This document shows positions 5,781 through 12,192 of a stretch of 17,473 nucleotides of DNA, piece by piece (the first letter of the stretch is position 1; the number at the start of each line of letters is the position of its first letter). Both the position numbers and the translations under genes were made by a program. The notes under the pieces are model-generated. The model did not search any database, had not been told where the DNA came from, and was given only the letters and a program-made list of their open reading frames with translations. Location of the stretch: the NCBI GenBank assembly GCA_000433735.1, contig HF998344.1, positions 19,793 to 37,265 on the forward strand, read 5' to 3'. The stretch comes from Clostridium sp. CAG:167. Its GTDB lineage: Bacteria; Bacillota; Clostridia; Lachnospirales; Lachnospiraceae.

Positions 5781-7883
5781 TTAGTTTAAAGAAGTGTCTG
5801 CCAATGGCAGTTTGTAAATCGTTGCGTTGAACTGCTCAGCAGAGATGGATTTGTTCATAGCATCGGATGTCTCTTTGAAGGAAACAGCTGCTGTGTCAGC
5901 GCCATTTGTCAAAGTTAATCCTTTGGCACCGGCAGTAATGTACAGACCAGGCTGTGTTACGCTCTCGTAAGAATAAGCACCTTTTGTACCATCTAAAGCA
6001 GCTACCTTTTTGAAGGTCTGTGCTTTGCCGACTTCACTTACAGGTACGCCTTTTTTGTAGACAGCATCCTGAGCCAGTGTGACAGTTTTGTTGCTGTTGG
6101 CTGTCAGGTACAGACCAGGTTTGTTCTCGGACTGGATGGATACATACTCAGCGTTAGATGTATCTGCTTTACCAGGAACCAGAACCCACTGGGAATCCAG
6201 TGTATCATTGGTAGCTGTTGTAGAAACAGCAATCTTCAGATATGGATAATCACTGTCGGAAATGCTGTTATTGAAGTGGCTGTGGTACAGTGTGTCGCCG
6301 GCGGTAGTTGCAATGGTAGTGGTAGTACCGTTGATACCGGCAGCGGTTTCTGGGATGTAATTGATGGAACCGTCCTCGTTAAAATGTACTTCTGCAATCG
6401 AAGCAGAACGACGGAATCCGGAACCACCCATCAGCATACCATTGTGATAGATGAAGTATGTCTTGCCCTTGAAATCAAAGACTGCCATATGGTTTGTATT
6501 AGAAGTAGCGGCAGGCTCCATGATAATCTTTCCAGGCTCGAAAGTTCCTGTCAAAAGATCGTCTGTTGTTGTATAAGCCATCTGCTCTCTCCAGCCATAA
6601 GCGTAGAAGAGATAATACTTGCCGTAAGGTTTTCCGTTGGCATCTTTGCGACGGTAGATCCAAGGTGCCTCCGTGTAAGAAGTAGGAGATTTCTTACAGA
6701 TGATATCACCATACAATGGTGAATCTACAGCTACATCGTCACCATTTGTATCTTTTTCAGTAGCAGTGATCTTTCCGTCACCATTTAAGTCTTTGATGGA
6801 AACCATGTCTTCATTCAACTCACAGACATACAATTTTCCATTGCCCCATGCAAGGTAGCGGTGCTCAACACCTTTGCTGTCTGTTTCAATCCAGGCGGTA
6901 GGGTCGATATCGTTCCAGCCAGAGGTTTCAGGCTCTGTCAAAGTACCTTTTACTAATGGTTTTCCGATATCTTTAAACGGTCCGGTTGGGTTGTCGGCTA
7001 CGGCTACACCGATAGACTGTTTGCCCTTGCTGGTGCTATCCCATGTACAGTAGTACAGGTAATATCTTCCGTGGCGTTCCATAACCTGTCCTGCCCAGGC
7101 GCTGATCTGGTCATTAGCCCAGGAAATGTCCTCAGTTGTGAAGACAGGACCGTGATAATCCCAGTTTTTCAAATCTTTGGAAGAGTATACACTGTAGTCG
7201 ATGATGTTATAAGACTCACCTACAGATGTATCATGGCCTACATACAGGTATACAGTATCACCATCGACTAAGATGGATGGATCTCCGCCGTAGAAAGGCA
7301 TACCGGATTTGTACTTAGCCTGTGTAATAGGGTTTACATTGGCTGTGTAAGACTGCAAAGGAGGTCTGGTAGGACAAGGAGCTCTGGTAGGACCCGGTGT
7401 GTAATAAGGGTCCTTGTCCTGTGCAGGAGTAGCTGTAGCTGTTGGTGTTGGGGTAGCGGTAGTTTTAGCGGCCGTAGTAGTTGTCTTTTTAACAGCTGCC
7501 TTTACTTTTACCTTAACCCATGTTTTCTTTGACTTTTTGTTTTTTCCTTTTACAGTTACGGTGATTTTAGCTGTACCGGTTTTTTTTGCTTTCAGTTTTC
7601 CTTTTTTGGAAACGGAAACAACGGATTTCTTGCTGGATTTAAAGGAAACAGACTTTTTGGCTTTGGAAGGTGAAACGCTTACCTTCAAAGTAGCTGATTT
7701 TCCTTTGGCAAGAGTAACGGTCTTCTTTGTTACTTTTTTCTTACCGATTTTCAGCGTGACGCGCTTGACTGCTTTTTTACTTGCTGCATCCGCTTTGACA
7801 TCACTTACAAAAGCGGAAGAAAGCACCATGAGAGATGCCATACCCAAAGCAACCAGGCGTCTGGTGTTTTGATTCTTTAACAT
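5781..7883 (-). CDS. Secreted GH43 family glycoside hydrolase with Ig-like and AbfB-like domains
   Basis: A 700-residue extracellular enzyme. A signal peptide (about 1-33) ends near ADAAS. Residues 36-132 form a lysine-rich bacterial Ig-like (BIG2-type) domain, then a TP-rich linker (about 134-180). The GH43 beta-propeller spans about 185-515. Likely catalytic residues are Asp201 (GGDPS, base), Asp327 (WNDIDPTAW, pKa modulator) and Glu405 (TEAPW, acid). Family members act on arabinan, arabinoxylan or xylo-oligosaccharides; the substrate cannot be read from sequence. A C-terminal beta-trefoil-like region (about 570-672) contains two related repeats with PGLYLTA and PGLYITA, resembling AbfB/CBM42 modules. 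An EF-hand-type loop lies at 365-376. No LPxTG or membrane anchor is visible. AAAGGAGA precedes the ATG. Confidence 0.9.
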   Translation of the reverse strand: MLKNQNTRRLVALGMASLMVLSSAFVSDVKADAASKKAVKRVTLKIGKKKVTKKTVTLAKGKSATLKVSVSPSKAKKSVSFKSSKKSVVSVSKKGKLKAKKTGTAKITVTVKGKNKKSKKTWVKVKVKAAVKKTTTTAAKTTATPTPTATATPAQDKDPYYTPGPTRAPCPTRPPLQSYTANVNPITQAKYKSGMPFYGGDPSILVDGDTVYLYVGHDTSVGESYNIIDYSVYSSKDLKNWDYHGPVFTTEDISWANDQISAWAGQVMERHGRYYLYYCTWDSTSKGKQSIGVAVADNPTGPFKDIGKPLVKGTLTEPETSGWNDIDPTAWIETDSKGVEHRYLAWGNGKLYVCELNEDMVSIKDLNGDGKITATEKDTNGDDVAVDSPLYGDIICKKSPTSYTEAPWIYRRKDANGKPYGKYYLFYAYGWREQMAYTTTDDLLTGTFEPGKIIMEPAATSNTNHMAVFDFKGKTYFIYHNGMLMGGSGFRRSASIAEVHFNEDGSINYIPETAAGINGTTTTIATTAGDTLYHSHFNNSISDSDYPYLKIAVSTTATNDTLDSQWVLVPGKADTSNAEYVSIQSENKPGLYLTANSNKTVTLAQDAVYKKGVPVSEVGKAQTFKKVAALDGTKGAYSYESVTQPGLYITAGAKGLTLTNGADTAAVSFKETSDAMNKSISAEQFNATIYKLPLADTSLN

Positions 7884-7935
7884 TACAGTTTTCTCCTTTC
7901 TTTTTTGTTGATATAAACTGAATGATATCTAATAC

Positions 7936-7964
7936 ATTATAATAAATTTATGTAAAATATACAA
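7936..7964 (-). promoter_or_regulatory. Promoter of the GH43 gene
   Basis: On the minus strand TTGTAT (7959-7964), a 17-base spacer and a perfect TATAAT (7936-7941) lie about 50 bases upstream of the GH43 start. They lie immediately downstream of the rpsT terminator, so the gene has its own transcription unit. I see no clear catabolite-repression operator. Confidence 0.75.
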
Positions 7965-7975
7965 TGGTTAAAATG

Positions 7976-8021
7976 AAAAAAAGAAGCCTGATTTCAAAAT
8001 AAATTCAGAAATCAGACTTCT
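7976..8021 (-). terminator. Rho-independent terminator of rpsT
   Basis: Read on the minus strand, a 14-position stem with one mismatch (8008-8021 pairing with 7982-7995) closes a 12-base loop and is followed by a run of seven T residues. It separates rpsT from the GH43 promoter. Confidence 0.9.
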
Positions 8022-8075
8022 CTATATCATTCGACGGGTTGAATGGTAGTAGCAGTACGACTGCCCTCTACATGA

Positions 8076-8339
8076 TTAAGCAAGTTTGTTTACAGCAATT
8101 GTCATTCTGGAAACTTTTCTTGCAGTTGTATTCTTGTGATAAATACCTTTTTTAGTAGCTTTATCTAATTCGGATACAGCAACTTTCAAAGCAGCTTCAG
8201 CAGCAGCTTTATCGTTAGCAGCGATAGCAGCGTCTACCTTTTTGACAGCTGTTTTAACTTTAGAACGAACAGATTTGTTCTTTGCTGTTCTTTTTTCTGT
8301 TACAAGAATTCTTTTCTTTGCAGATTTAATATTTGCCAA
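8076..8339 (-). CDS. rpsT: 30S ribosomal protein S20, TTG start
   Basis: S20 binds 16S rRNA in the small ribosomal subunit. From the TTG at 8339-8337 the protein is 87 residues beginning (M)ANIKSAKKRILVTEKRTAKN, the classical S20 N-terminus, and ends with KGIYHKNTTARKVSRMTIAVNKLA, the family's conserved C-terminal helix. An ATG at 8354 is in frame, but its own bases are part of the ribosome binding site: GGAGG at 8352-8348 sits eight bases before the TTG. The ATG would add a non-conserved MEVLE. E. coli rpsT is also known to start with UUG, where the weak start matters for autoregulation. The gene is monocistronic, with its own promoter, a hairpin leader and a terminator, and is divergent from gpr. 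Confidence 0.95.
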   Translation of the reverse strand: MANIKSAKKRILVTEKRTAKNKSVRSKVKTAVKKVDAAIAANDKAAAEAALKVAVSELDKATKKGIYHKNTTARKVSRMTIAVNKLA

Positions 8340-8379
8340 TTCAAGCACCTCCATCGTATATAATAATCAATCTTTACCT

Positions 8380-8414
8380 GTTTGTACGGCACGGACACGG
8401 ACGGCAATACAAAC
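8380..8414 (-). promoter_or_regulatory. Candidate leader hairpin of the rpsT mRNA
   Basis: GTTTGTA (8414-8408 on the minus strand) pairs perfectly with TACAAAC (8386-8380), enclosing a 21-base loop built from repeated CCGT units. The predicted transcription start is near 8418, so the hairpin would lie at the extreme 5' end of a leader of about 80 bases. It may be an S20 autoregulatory or mRNA-stabilising structure. This is a reading of sequence only. Confidence 0.45.
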
Positions 8415-8424
8415 ATACTTGATT

Positions 8425-8453
8425 ATTTTAGTATAAACATGGGAATATGTCAA
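8425..8453 (-). promoter_or_regulatory. Sigma-A promoter of rpsT
   Basis: On the minus strand a consensus TTGACA (8453-8448), a 17-base spacer and TAAAAT (8430-8425) form a strong vegetative promoter, as expected for a ribosomal protein gene. It shares the intergenic region with the divergent gpr gene. Confidence 0.85.
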
Positions 8454-8499
8454 GGATTTTTGGGAAAAGTAATGTTAAATATTGCAGTGAGGTGATAAC

Positions 8500-9360
8500 A
8501 TGGATTTTCAAAATACGGATCTGGCCCTGGAGGTGCAGGAACAGTTTGAGGAAAATCAGGTAGAAGTGCCGGGAGTGGTATTAAGAAAAAAAAGAAGCGC
8601 AGATGGAAAAGTTCTGACAACTTTTGTAGAAATTTTAGATAAAGAGGGAGAAAAGGCTATGGGGAAGCCGGTGGGGATTTATGTGACGATGGAATCCAGG
8701 AAAGAAATCCAAAAGGAAAGTGCGTTAAAAGAGGCGGTGTGCCAGGAGTTAAGGGAAATTTTGGGAAAGAGAAAGATTCAATCGGTTCTGGTGGCAGGGG
8801 TAGGAAACCGACAGATCACTTCGGATTCCCTGGGGCCGGAAACGATAGACCGGTTGATAGTAACCAGACATTTATATGATGACGGACAAAAGAAGGGGAT
8901 CAGTGCTATTGCACCGGGAGTTATGGGGCAGACAGGAATGGAGGCGCAGGAAGTTCTGTACGGGATCGTGTCAGCTACCAAACCGGACTGTGTACTGGTT
9001 GTTGATGCACTGATGGCGAGGGAAGCAGACCGGTTGTGTACTACGGTGCAGATTACCGACACTGGCATTACACCGGGAGCGGGTATAGGGAATAAAAGGG
9101 CTGTTCTGAATGAAGAAACTCTTGGTGTGCCTGTTTTTGCCGTAGGTGTACCCACTGTTGTAGCATCCCAGACCATTATCCGGGATTGTGTAGAATCGGC
9201 TTTGAAAAAGATGGCTTTTTCCCAGGAAGAGATTCACGGTTTTTTAGAGGATCTGATGAAAGAAAATCAGAATGATTTTGTTGTGACACCTAAAAATATT
9301 GATGAGTGTATACACCATATCAGTATTATGCTGGCGGCTGTTTTAAACGAGGTGTTTTAA
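8500..9360 (+). CDS. gpr: Germination protease GPR (peptidase family A25)
   Basis: GPR is made in the forespore as a zymogen and degrades small acid-soluble spore proteins at germination. The N-terminal TDLALE (residues 6-11) resembles the conserved segment where the propeptide is processed. Signature parts are VAGVGNRQITSDSLGP, VVDALMARE and TDTGITPGAGIGNKR. Asp109 and Asp169 match the two catalytic aspartates of the A25 family. At 286 residues it is shorter than the roughly 370-residue Bacillus enzymes, mainly in the middle and C-terminus. GAGGTG precedes the ATG with normal spacing. It is divergent from rpsT and directly upstream of spoIIP, the order known in Bacillus subtilis. I looked for a sigma-G or sigma-F promoter in the upstream region and found no convincing match. 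Confidence 0.95.
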   Translation: MDFQNTDLALEVQEQFEENQVEVPGVVLRKKRSADGKVLTTFVEILDKEGEKAMGKPVGIYVTMESRKEIQKESALKEAVCQELREILGKRKIQSVLVAGVGNRQITSDSLGPETIDRLIVTRHLYDDGQKKGISAIAPGVMGQTGMEAQEVLYGIVSATKPDCVLVVDALMAREADRLCTTVQITDTGITPGAGIGNKRAVLNEETLGVPVFAVGVPTVVASQTIIRDCVESALKKMAFSQEEIHGFLEDLMKENQNDFVVTPKNIDECIHHISIMLAAVLNEVF

Positions 9361-9374
9361 AAGCAGAAGTTTTT

Positions 9375-9382
9375 CATATAAT
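9375..9382 (+). promoter_or_regulatory. Possible sigma-E -10 element for spoIIP
   Basis: CATATAAT in the 42-base gap between gpr and spoIIP matches seven of eight positions of a sigma-E type -10 box (CATACAAT). In Bacillus subtilis spoIIP is expressed in the mother cell under sigma-E. The -35 region here is poor and the predicted leader would be only about 14 bases, so this is tentative. Confidence 0.3.
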
Positions 9383-9402
9383 CTAATAACGGGAGGATGT
9401 CT

Positions 9403-10521
9403 ATGAAGAAAAAATTGAGAATGATTGCTGGGGGAGTGGCTTTGATAACGGCGTTTGCAGGAGCGGCATATATGCCGTCAGTGTCCTGGATACGGGGGAT
9501 TGGGACAGGTCTGCTGAGACAGACTCTTATCTTTTTCAGGGAACCGGTAAAAGACAGGGACCTGATGGGAGAACTTTTAGGAGGACAAAGTTATTTTCAA
9601 TGTGTGGAGGAAAACCTGTCATATGAGCAGATATGCCTTGAAAACCAGAGAGAGACAGAATGGGACAAACAGCGGTTTGATGTGCTGGAGGAGCAGACGG
9701 TGGAAACTTCGGCGGCGGTAAAACAGGAAGAAGTAAAAAAACAGGAAGATGTCAGAGTGGAGAAATTGAAAAAAACAAAGGACTCCGGTTATCTTCTGCA
9801 GAATTTTTATATTGTGGATTCTACTACTTCAGTTACAAAAAAGCAGTTTCAGGTGGAAAAACTACTGGGGGCAAATATGAAACTGGTAAAAGAGCCGGGG
9901 AAAAAACAGGTACTTATTTATCATACTCATGCAGCCTCAGAAGGCTTTGCTGACAGTACAAAAAAAGAAAGCGATTCAGTGATCGGTGTGGGGGACGAAC
10001 TGACGAAAGCATTGGAAAAGAAAGGATATGGGGTGATTCATGATAGAACAAAATATGATCTGGTTCAGGGAAGATTGGATCGAAGCCTTGCATATAATCA
10101 GGCGTTGGCATCAGTAGAAAAGATTTTGCAAAAGAACCCTTCCATTCAGGTTGTGATCGATCTTCACAGAGATTCTGTGGGAAAGGGAAAACATACTTAT
10201 ACGACGATCAACGGAAAAAAATGTGCCATTGTGATGTTTTTCAATGGTATGAGCAGGTCTAAAAACGGGCCGATCCCTTATTTGTATAATGAAAACCTGA
10301 CAGATAATCTGGCGTTCAGCCTGCAGTTAAAATGTCTGGCTATGGAACGTTATCCGGGCTTTACTAAACCAATTTATCTAAAAGGATACCGTTATAATCT
10401 TCATTTGCGGAAACGGAGTCTGTTGATCGAACTGGGAAATGAGAACAATACAGTAGAAGAGGCAAAAAACGCTGCGTCTCCTCTGGCAGAAGTGATCGCA
10501 GGGGTTCTTGCCGGGAATTAA
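9403..10521 (+). CDS. spoIIP: Stage II sporulation protein P (peptidoglycan hydrolase)
   Basis: SpoIIP is the amidase/endopeptidase of the SpoIID-SpoIIM-SpoIIP complex, which digests septal peptidoglycan to drive engulfment of the forespore. The protein starts with a basic MKKKLR and one membrane helix (about residues 7-24), so the rest is extracytoplasmic. A charged linker with coiled-coil-like K/E/Q repeats (about 98-126) leads to the SpoIIP catalytic domain (about 165-365). Conserved parts are VLIYHTHAASEGF, VVIDLHRDSVG and LLIELGNENNT, which supply the metal-site histidines and glutamates. An ATG at 9397 abuts the GGGAGG site, so the ATG at 9403, six bases from it, is the better start (372 residues). 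It follows gpr by 42 bases. Confidence 0.93.
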   Translation: MKKKLRMIAGGVALITAFAGAAYMPSVSWIRGIGTGLLRQTLIFFREPVKDRDLMGELLGGQSYFQCVEENLSYEQICLENQRETEWDKQRFDVLEEQTVETSAAVKQEEVKKQEDVRVEKLKKTKDSGYLLQNFYIVDSTTSVTKKQFQVEKLLGANMKLVKEPGKKQVLIYHTHAASEGFADSTKKESDSVIGVGDELTKALEKKGYGVIHDRTKYDLVQGRLDRSLAYNQALASVEKILQKNPSIQVVIDLHRDSVGKGKHTYTTINGKKCAIVMFFNGMSRSKNGPIPYLYNENLTDNLAFSLQLKCLAMERYPGFTKPIYLKGYRYNLHLRKRSLLIELGNENNTVEEAKNAASPLAEVIAGVLAGN

Positions 10522-10881
10522 TTATTTTTCGTTATCTTTTGCGTAGAGATGTGCCGCATTACATACAAGATTGAACTGCTCCGGCGACAACTTTCGGCAG
10601 TATTGGTAAAGACGCAGGTAATCATATTCTTTTGTTGCGTCGTAAGAATCCATGGAAAAAGTGTCTGCTTCTTTCAGAATCCTGAAACAAGAAGTGTTTA
10701 GTCCGCTGGAAATGCTTAATAAAGTGGATATTTTCAGATCTGTTTCGCCTCGTTCGATTTTTCCGATAGTGTTTTTGTCATAATGAATCACACTGCCAAG
10801 TTTCTCCTGGGACATGCCGGCCAGCTGTCTGTATTTTCGGATGCACATGCCCAATTGATATAAAAATTTCTGCTTTGTCAT
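10522..10881 (-). CDS. XRE family transcriptional regulator
   Basis: A 119-residue cytoplasmic protein with an N-terminal helix-turn-helix of the Cro/C1 (XRE) type at about residues 11-65: IRKYRQLAGMSQEKLGSVIHYDKNTIGKIERGE is a typical HTH_3 motif. The remaining half (about 70-119) is acidic and helical with no recognised ligand domain. It is read toward spoIIP, and the two stop codons touch (TAA then TTA) with no base between them and no terminator visible. AAGGAG precedes the ATG. It is divergent from a second XRE gene, with repeats in the intervening region that may be its operator. Targets cannot be inferred. Confidence 0.85.
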   Translation of the reverse strand: MTKQKFLYQLGMCIRKYRQLAGMSQEKLGSVIHYDKNTIGKIERGETDLKISTLLSISSGLNTSCFRILKEADTFSMDSYDATKEYDYLRLYQYCRKLSPEQFNLVCNAAHLYAKDNEK

Positions 10882-10907
10882 CCCATTCTCCTTTTTGTAT
10901 TGGTTTT

Positions 10908-10936
10908 ATTTTATAAACTTACACAAAATTGCGCAA
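10908..10936 (-). promoter_or_regulatory. Probable promoter of the minus-strand XRE gene
   Basis: On the minus strand TTGCGC (10936-10931), a 17-base spacer and TAAAAT (10913-10908) lie about 30 bases upstream of the ATG. The -35 box is weak. An inverted repeat begins six bases upstream of it, a position compatible with repressor or activator binding. Confidence 0.5.
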
Positions 10937-10941
10937 CATAC

Positions 10942-10989
10942 TATAGTAGTTAATGTAAAAAGAGTAAAAACTACTATAAAGAGTAAAAA
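10942..10989. repeat. Nested inverted and direct repeats between the two XRE genes, candidate operator
   Basis: TATAGTAGTT (10942-10951) and AACTACTATA (10969-10978) are a perfect 10-base inverted repeat with a 17-base spacer. AAAGAGTAAAAA occurs twice, at 10959-10970 and 10978-10989, so the right arm of the inverted repeat sits between two direct repeats spaced 19 bases apart. A further short palindrome with a CAATTG centre follows at 10988-11008. The remaining part of the 249-base gap (11010-11130) is AT-rich with no gene I can support. TTGATA-N18-AATAAT at 11084-11113 looks like a promoter but would start transcription inside the ribosome binding site of the next gene. Confidence 0.55.
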
Positions 10990-11130
10990 AATGGCAATTG
11001 GTCATTTTAAATAGCAGAAAATGGGGAAAAGTCGAGGTTTGTAAAATAAAGTCGTCCTGCGAACTTCCTTTTTGGAGGGAAAATTGATACAATAAGTATT
11101 ATCAGAGAATAATAGAAAAGGAGTAGGTAT

Positions 11131-11448
11131 ATGGTATATGTTGAAAACGAGATAATCGGAAGACGCCTCCGGAGGATCCGGTTGGATTTTGGATACGATT
11201 ATTTTGAAATGGGGGAACTGCTGGAAATCAGCGATGGACATTATCGCAAATTGGAAAGGGGAATTTATGGAATTGATGTAAAAAAAATTTTATTAATGTA
11301 CACAAGACTGGGAGTGGATCCGCTGTATCTGCTTACAGGAAAGAGCAACAGAGAGGAAGAGGACTGCGGTATTACATATGAACCGGAGGATAAGAATGCA
11401 CTGGTGTGCGAACTGCTTGATTACTGCAAGACAAAATTGAAAGACTAG
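11131..11448 (+). CDS. Short XRE-like helix-turn-helix protein
   Basis: A 105-residue protein with an HTH_3-like fold at about residues 7-70: IIGRRLRRIRLDFGYDYFEMGELLEISDGHYRKLERGIYGIDVKKILLMYTRLGVDPLYLLTG. The first half is diverged (GYDYFEMGELLEIS in place of the usual GLSQEELA), but the K/R-LERG turn and 'VDPLYLLTG' end are typical of XRE regulators. The tail is acidic and ends in a short helix. AAAGGAG precedes the ATG, and the TAG stop is followed 12 bases later by the LytTR regulator, so the two are probably co-transcribed. Confidence 0.8.
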   Translation: MVYVENEIIGRRLRRIRLDFGYDYFEMGELLEISDGHYRKLERGIYGIDVKKILLMYTRLGVDPLYLLTGKSNREEEDCGITYEPEDKNALVCELLDYCKTKLKD

Positions 11449-11460
11449 GGGAGGAGAACA

Positions 11461-12192
11461 GTGGTACGGGAGGTAATGATCTATAGCGAAAAAAAGGAGA
11501 CTGCAAAGGGGGTGCTGCACCCGGGGATCTATGTGGTCCACGAGATAAAGGAAGCCCTGGAAGAACTGGAAAGAGGAAACTATAAAATGGTTTTGCTTTG
11601 TACGGAAGAAAATACTCAGTGTGCCAGAACTTTTGGAGAAATGCTGAGAGGGGTGCCTGGATATGGCTTGATTCCGGTTGTGGTGGTGGCAGAGGATAAT
11701 CACCTGGAAGAGTGGGCAAGAAGAGATATTCACTGCTATGAGTACCTGGTAAGACCCTTGACAGAGGAAGATTATATCCGTATTGTATTTCCGCTTGTCA
11801 GCAGCCGGTGGGAAGAAAAAAACCAGCAGTTTATTTTGATCAAAGGCCAGAAAGGAAACAGTTATGTGCCGGTTGAGGAAGTTATATACATATTAAAACA
11901 AAACAGGACCGGTTATGTAGTTACCAAAGAGAAAACATATGAGATACCTTATATGGTCCTGCAGGAGTATGCCAAGTTCTACGCAGAAAATTTTGTTCAG
12001 TGTCATCGTTCCACCATCGTAAACAGGCACAAAATAGAGCAGGTGAATTTTACATATGGTTTTGTTGTAGCAGAAGGAGTGGAGATTGCCATGGGACGGA
12101 AGTATTACAGCCATGTCAGGAGTCTGTTTGACTCCGCAGGATTTCCCTCGTATAATGAGAGAAAACCAACAAGAAAAGAGGAAATCATATGA
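11461..12192 (+). CDS. LytTR-type DNA-binding regulator with a degenerate receiver domain
   Basis: The C-terminal half (about residues 122-225) is a LytTR DNA-binding domain: VEEVIYILKQNRTGYVVT and FVQCHRSTIVNRHKIEQVNF match its characteristic strands and recognition region. The N-terminal 115 residues have the length and pattern of a response-regulator receiver, but key residues are missing. The expected phospho-acceptor aspartate after the third strand is Cys48 (KMVLLCTEEN), the N-terminal acidic pair is absent (VMIYSEKK), and the lysine of the fifth strand is Arg98 (EYLVRPLTEED). Phosphorylation by a histidine kinase is therefore unlikely. The start is GTG with GGAGGAG four bases upstream; an ATG five codons later is possible. 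Its TGA overlaps the ATG of the following phosphatase gene (ATGA), indicating translational coupling. LytTR proteins usually control virulence, bacteriocin or envelope genes. Confidence 0.85.
   Translation: MVREVMIYSEKKETAKGVLHPGIYVVHEIKEALEELERGNYKMVLLCTEENTQCARTFGEMLRGVPGYGLIPVVVVAEDNHLEEWARRDIHCYEYLVRPLTEEDYIRIVFPLVSSRWEEKNQQFILIKGQKGNSYVPVEEVIYILKQNRTGYVVTKEKTYEIPYMVLQEYAKFYAENFVQCHRSTIVNRHKIEQVNFTYGFVVAEGVEIAMGRKYYSHVRSLFDSAGFPSYNERKPTRKEEII

Noticed and set aside
8415..8499. A sigma-G or sigma-F promoter for gpr.
   Set aside because: I searched for GHATR and CATNNTA-like boxes with 17-18 base spacing and found only partial matches (for example CATACTT) without a partner.
11084..11113. 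Promoter TTGATA-N18-AATAAT for the plus-strand XRE gene.
   Set aside because: Transcription would begin inside the ribosome binding site, so it was not called as a feature.
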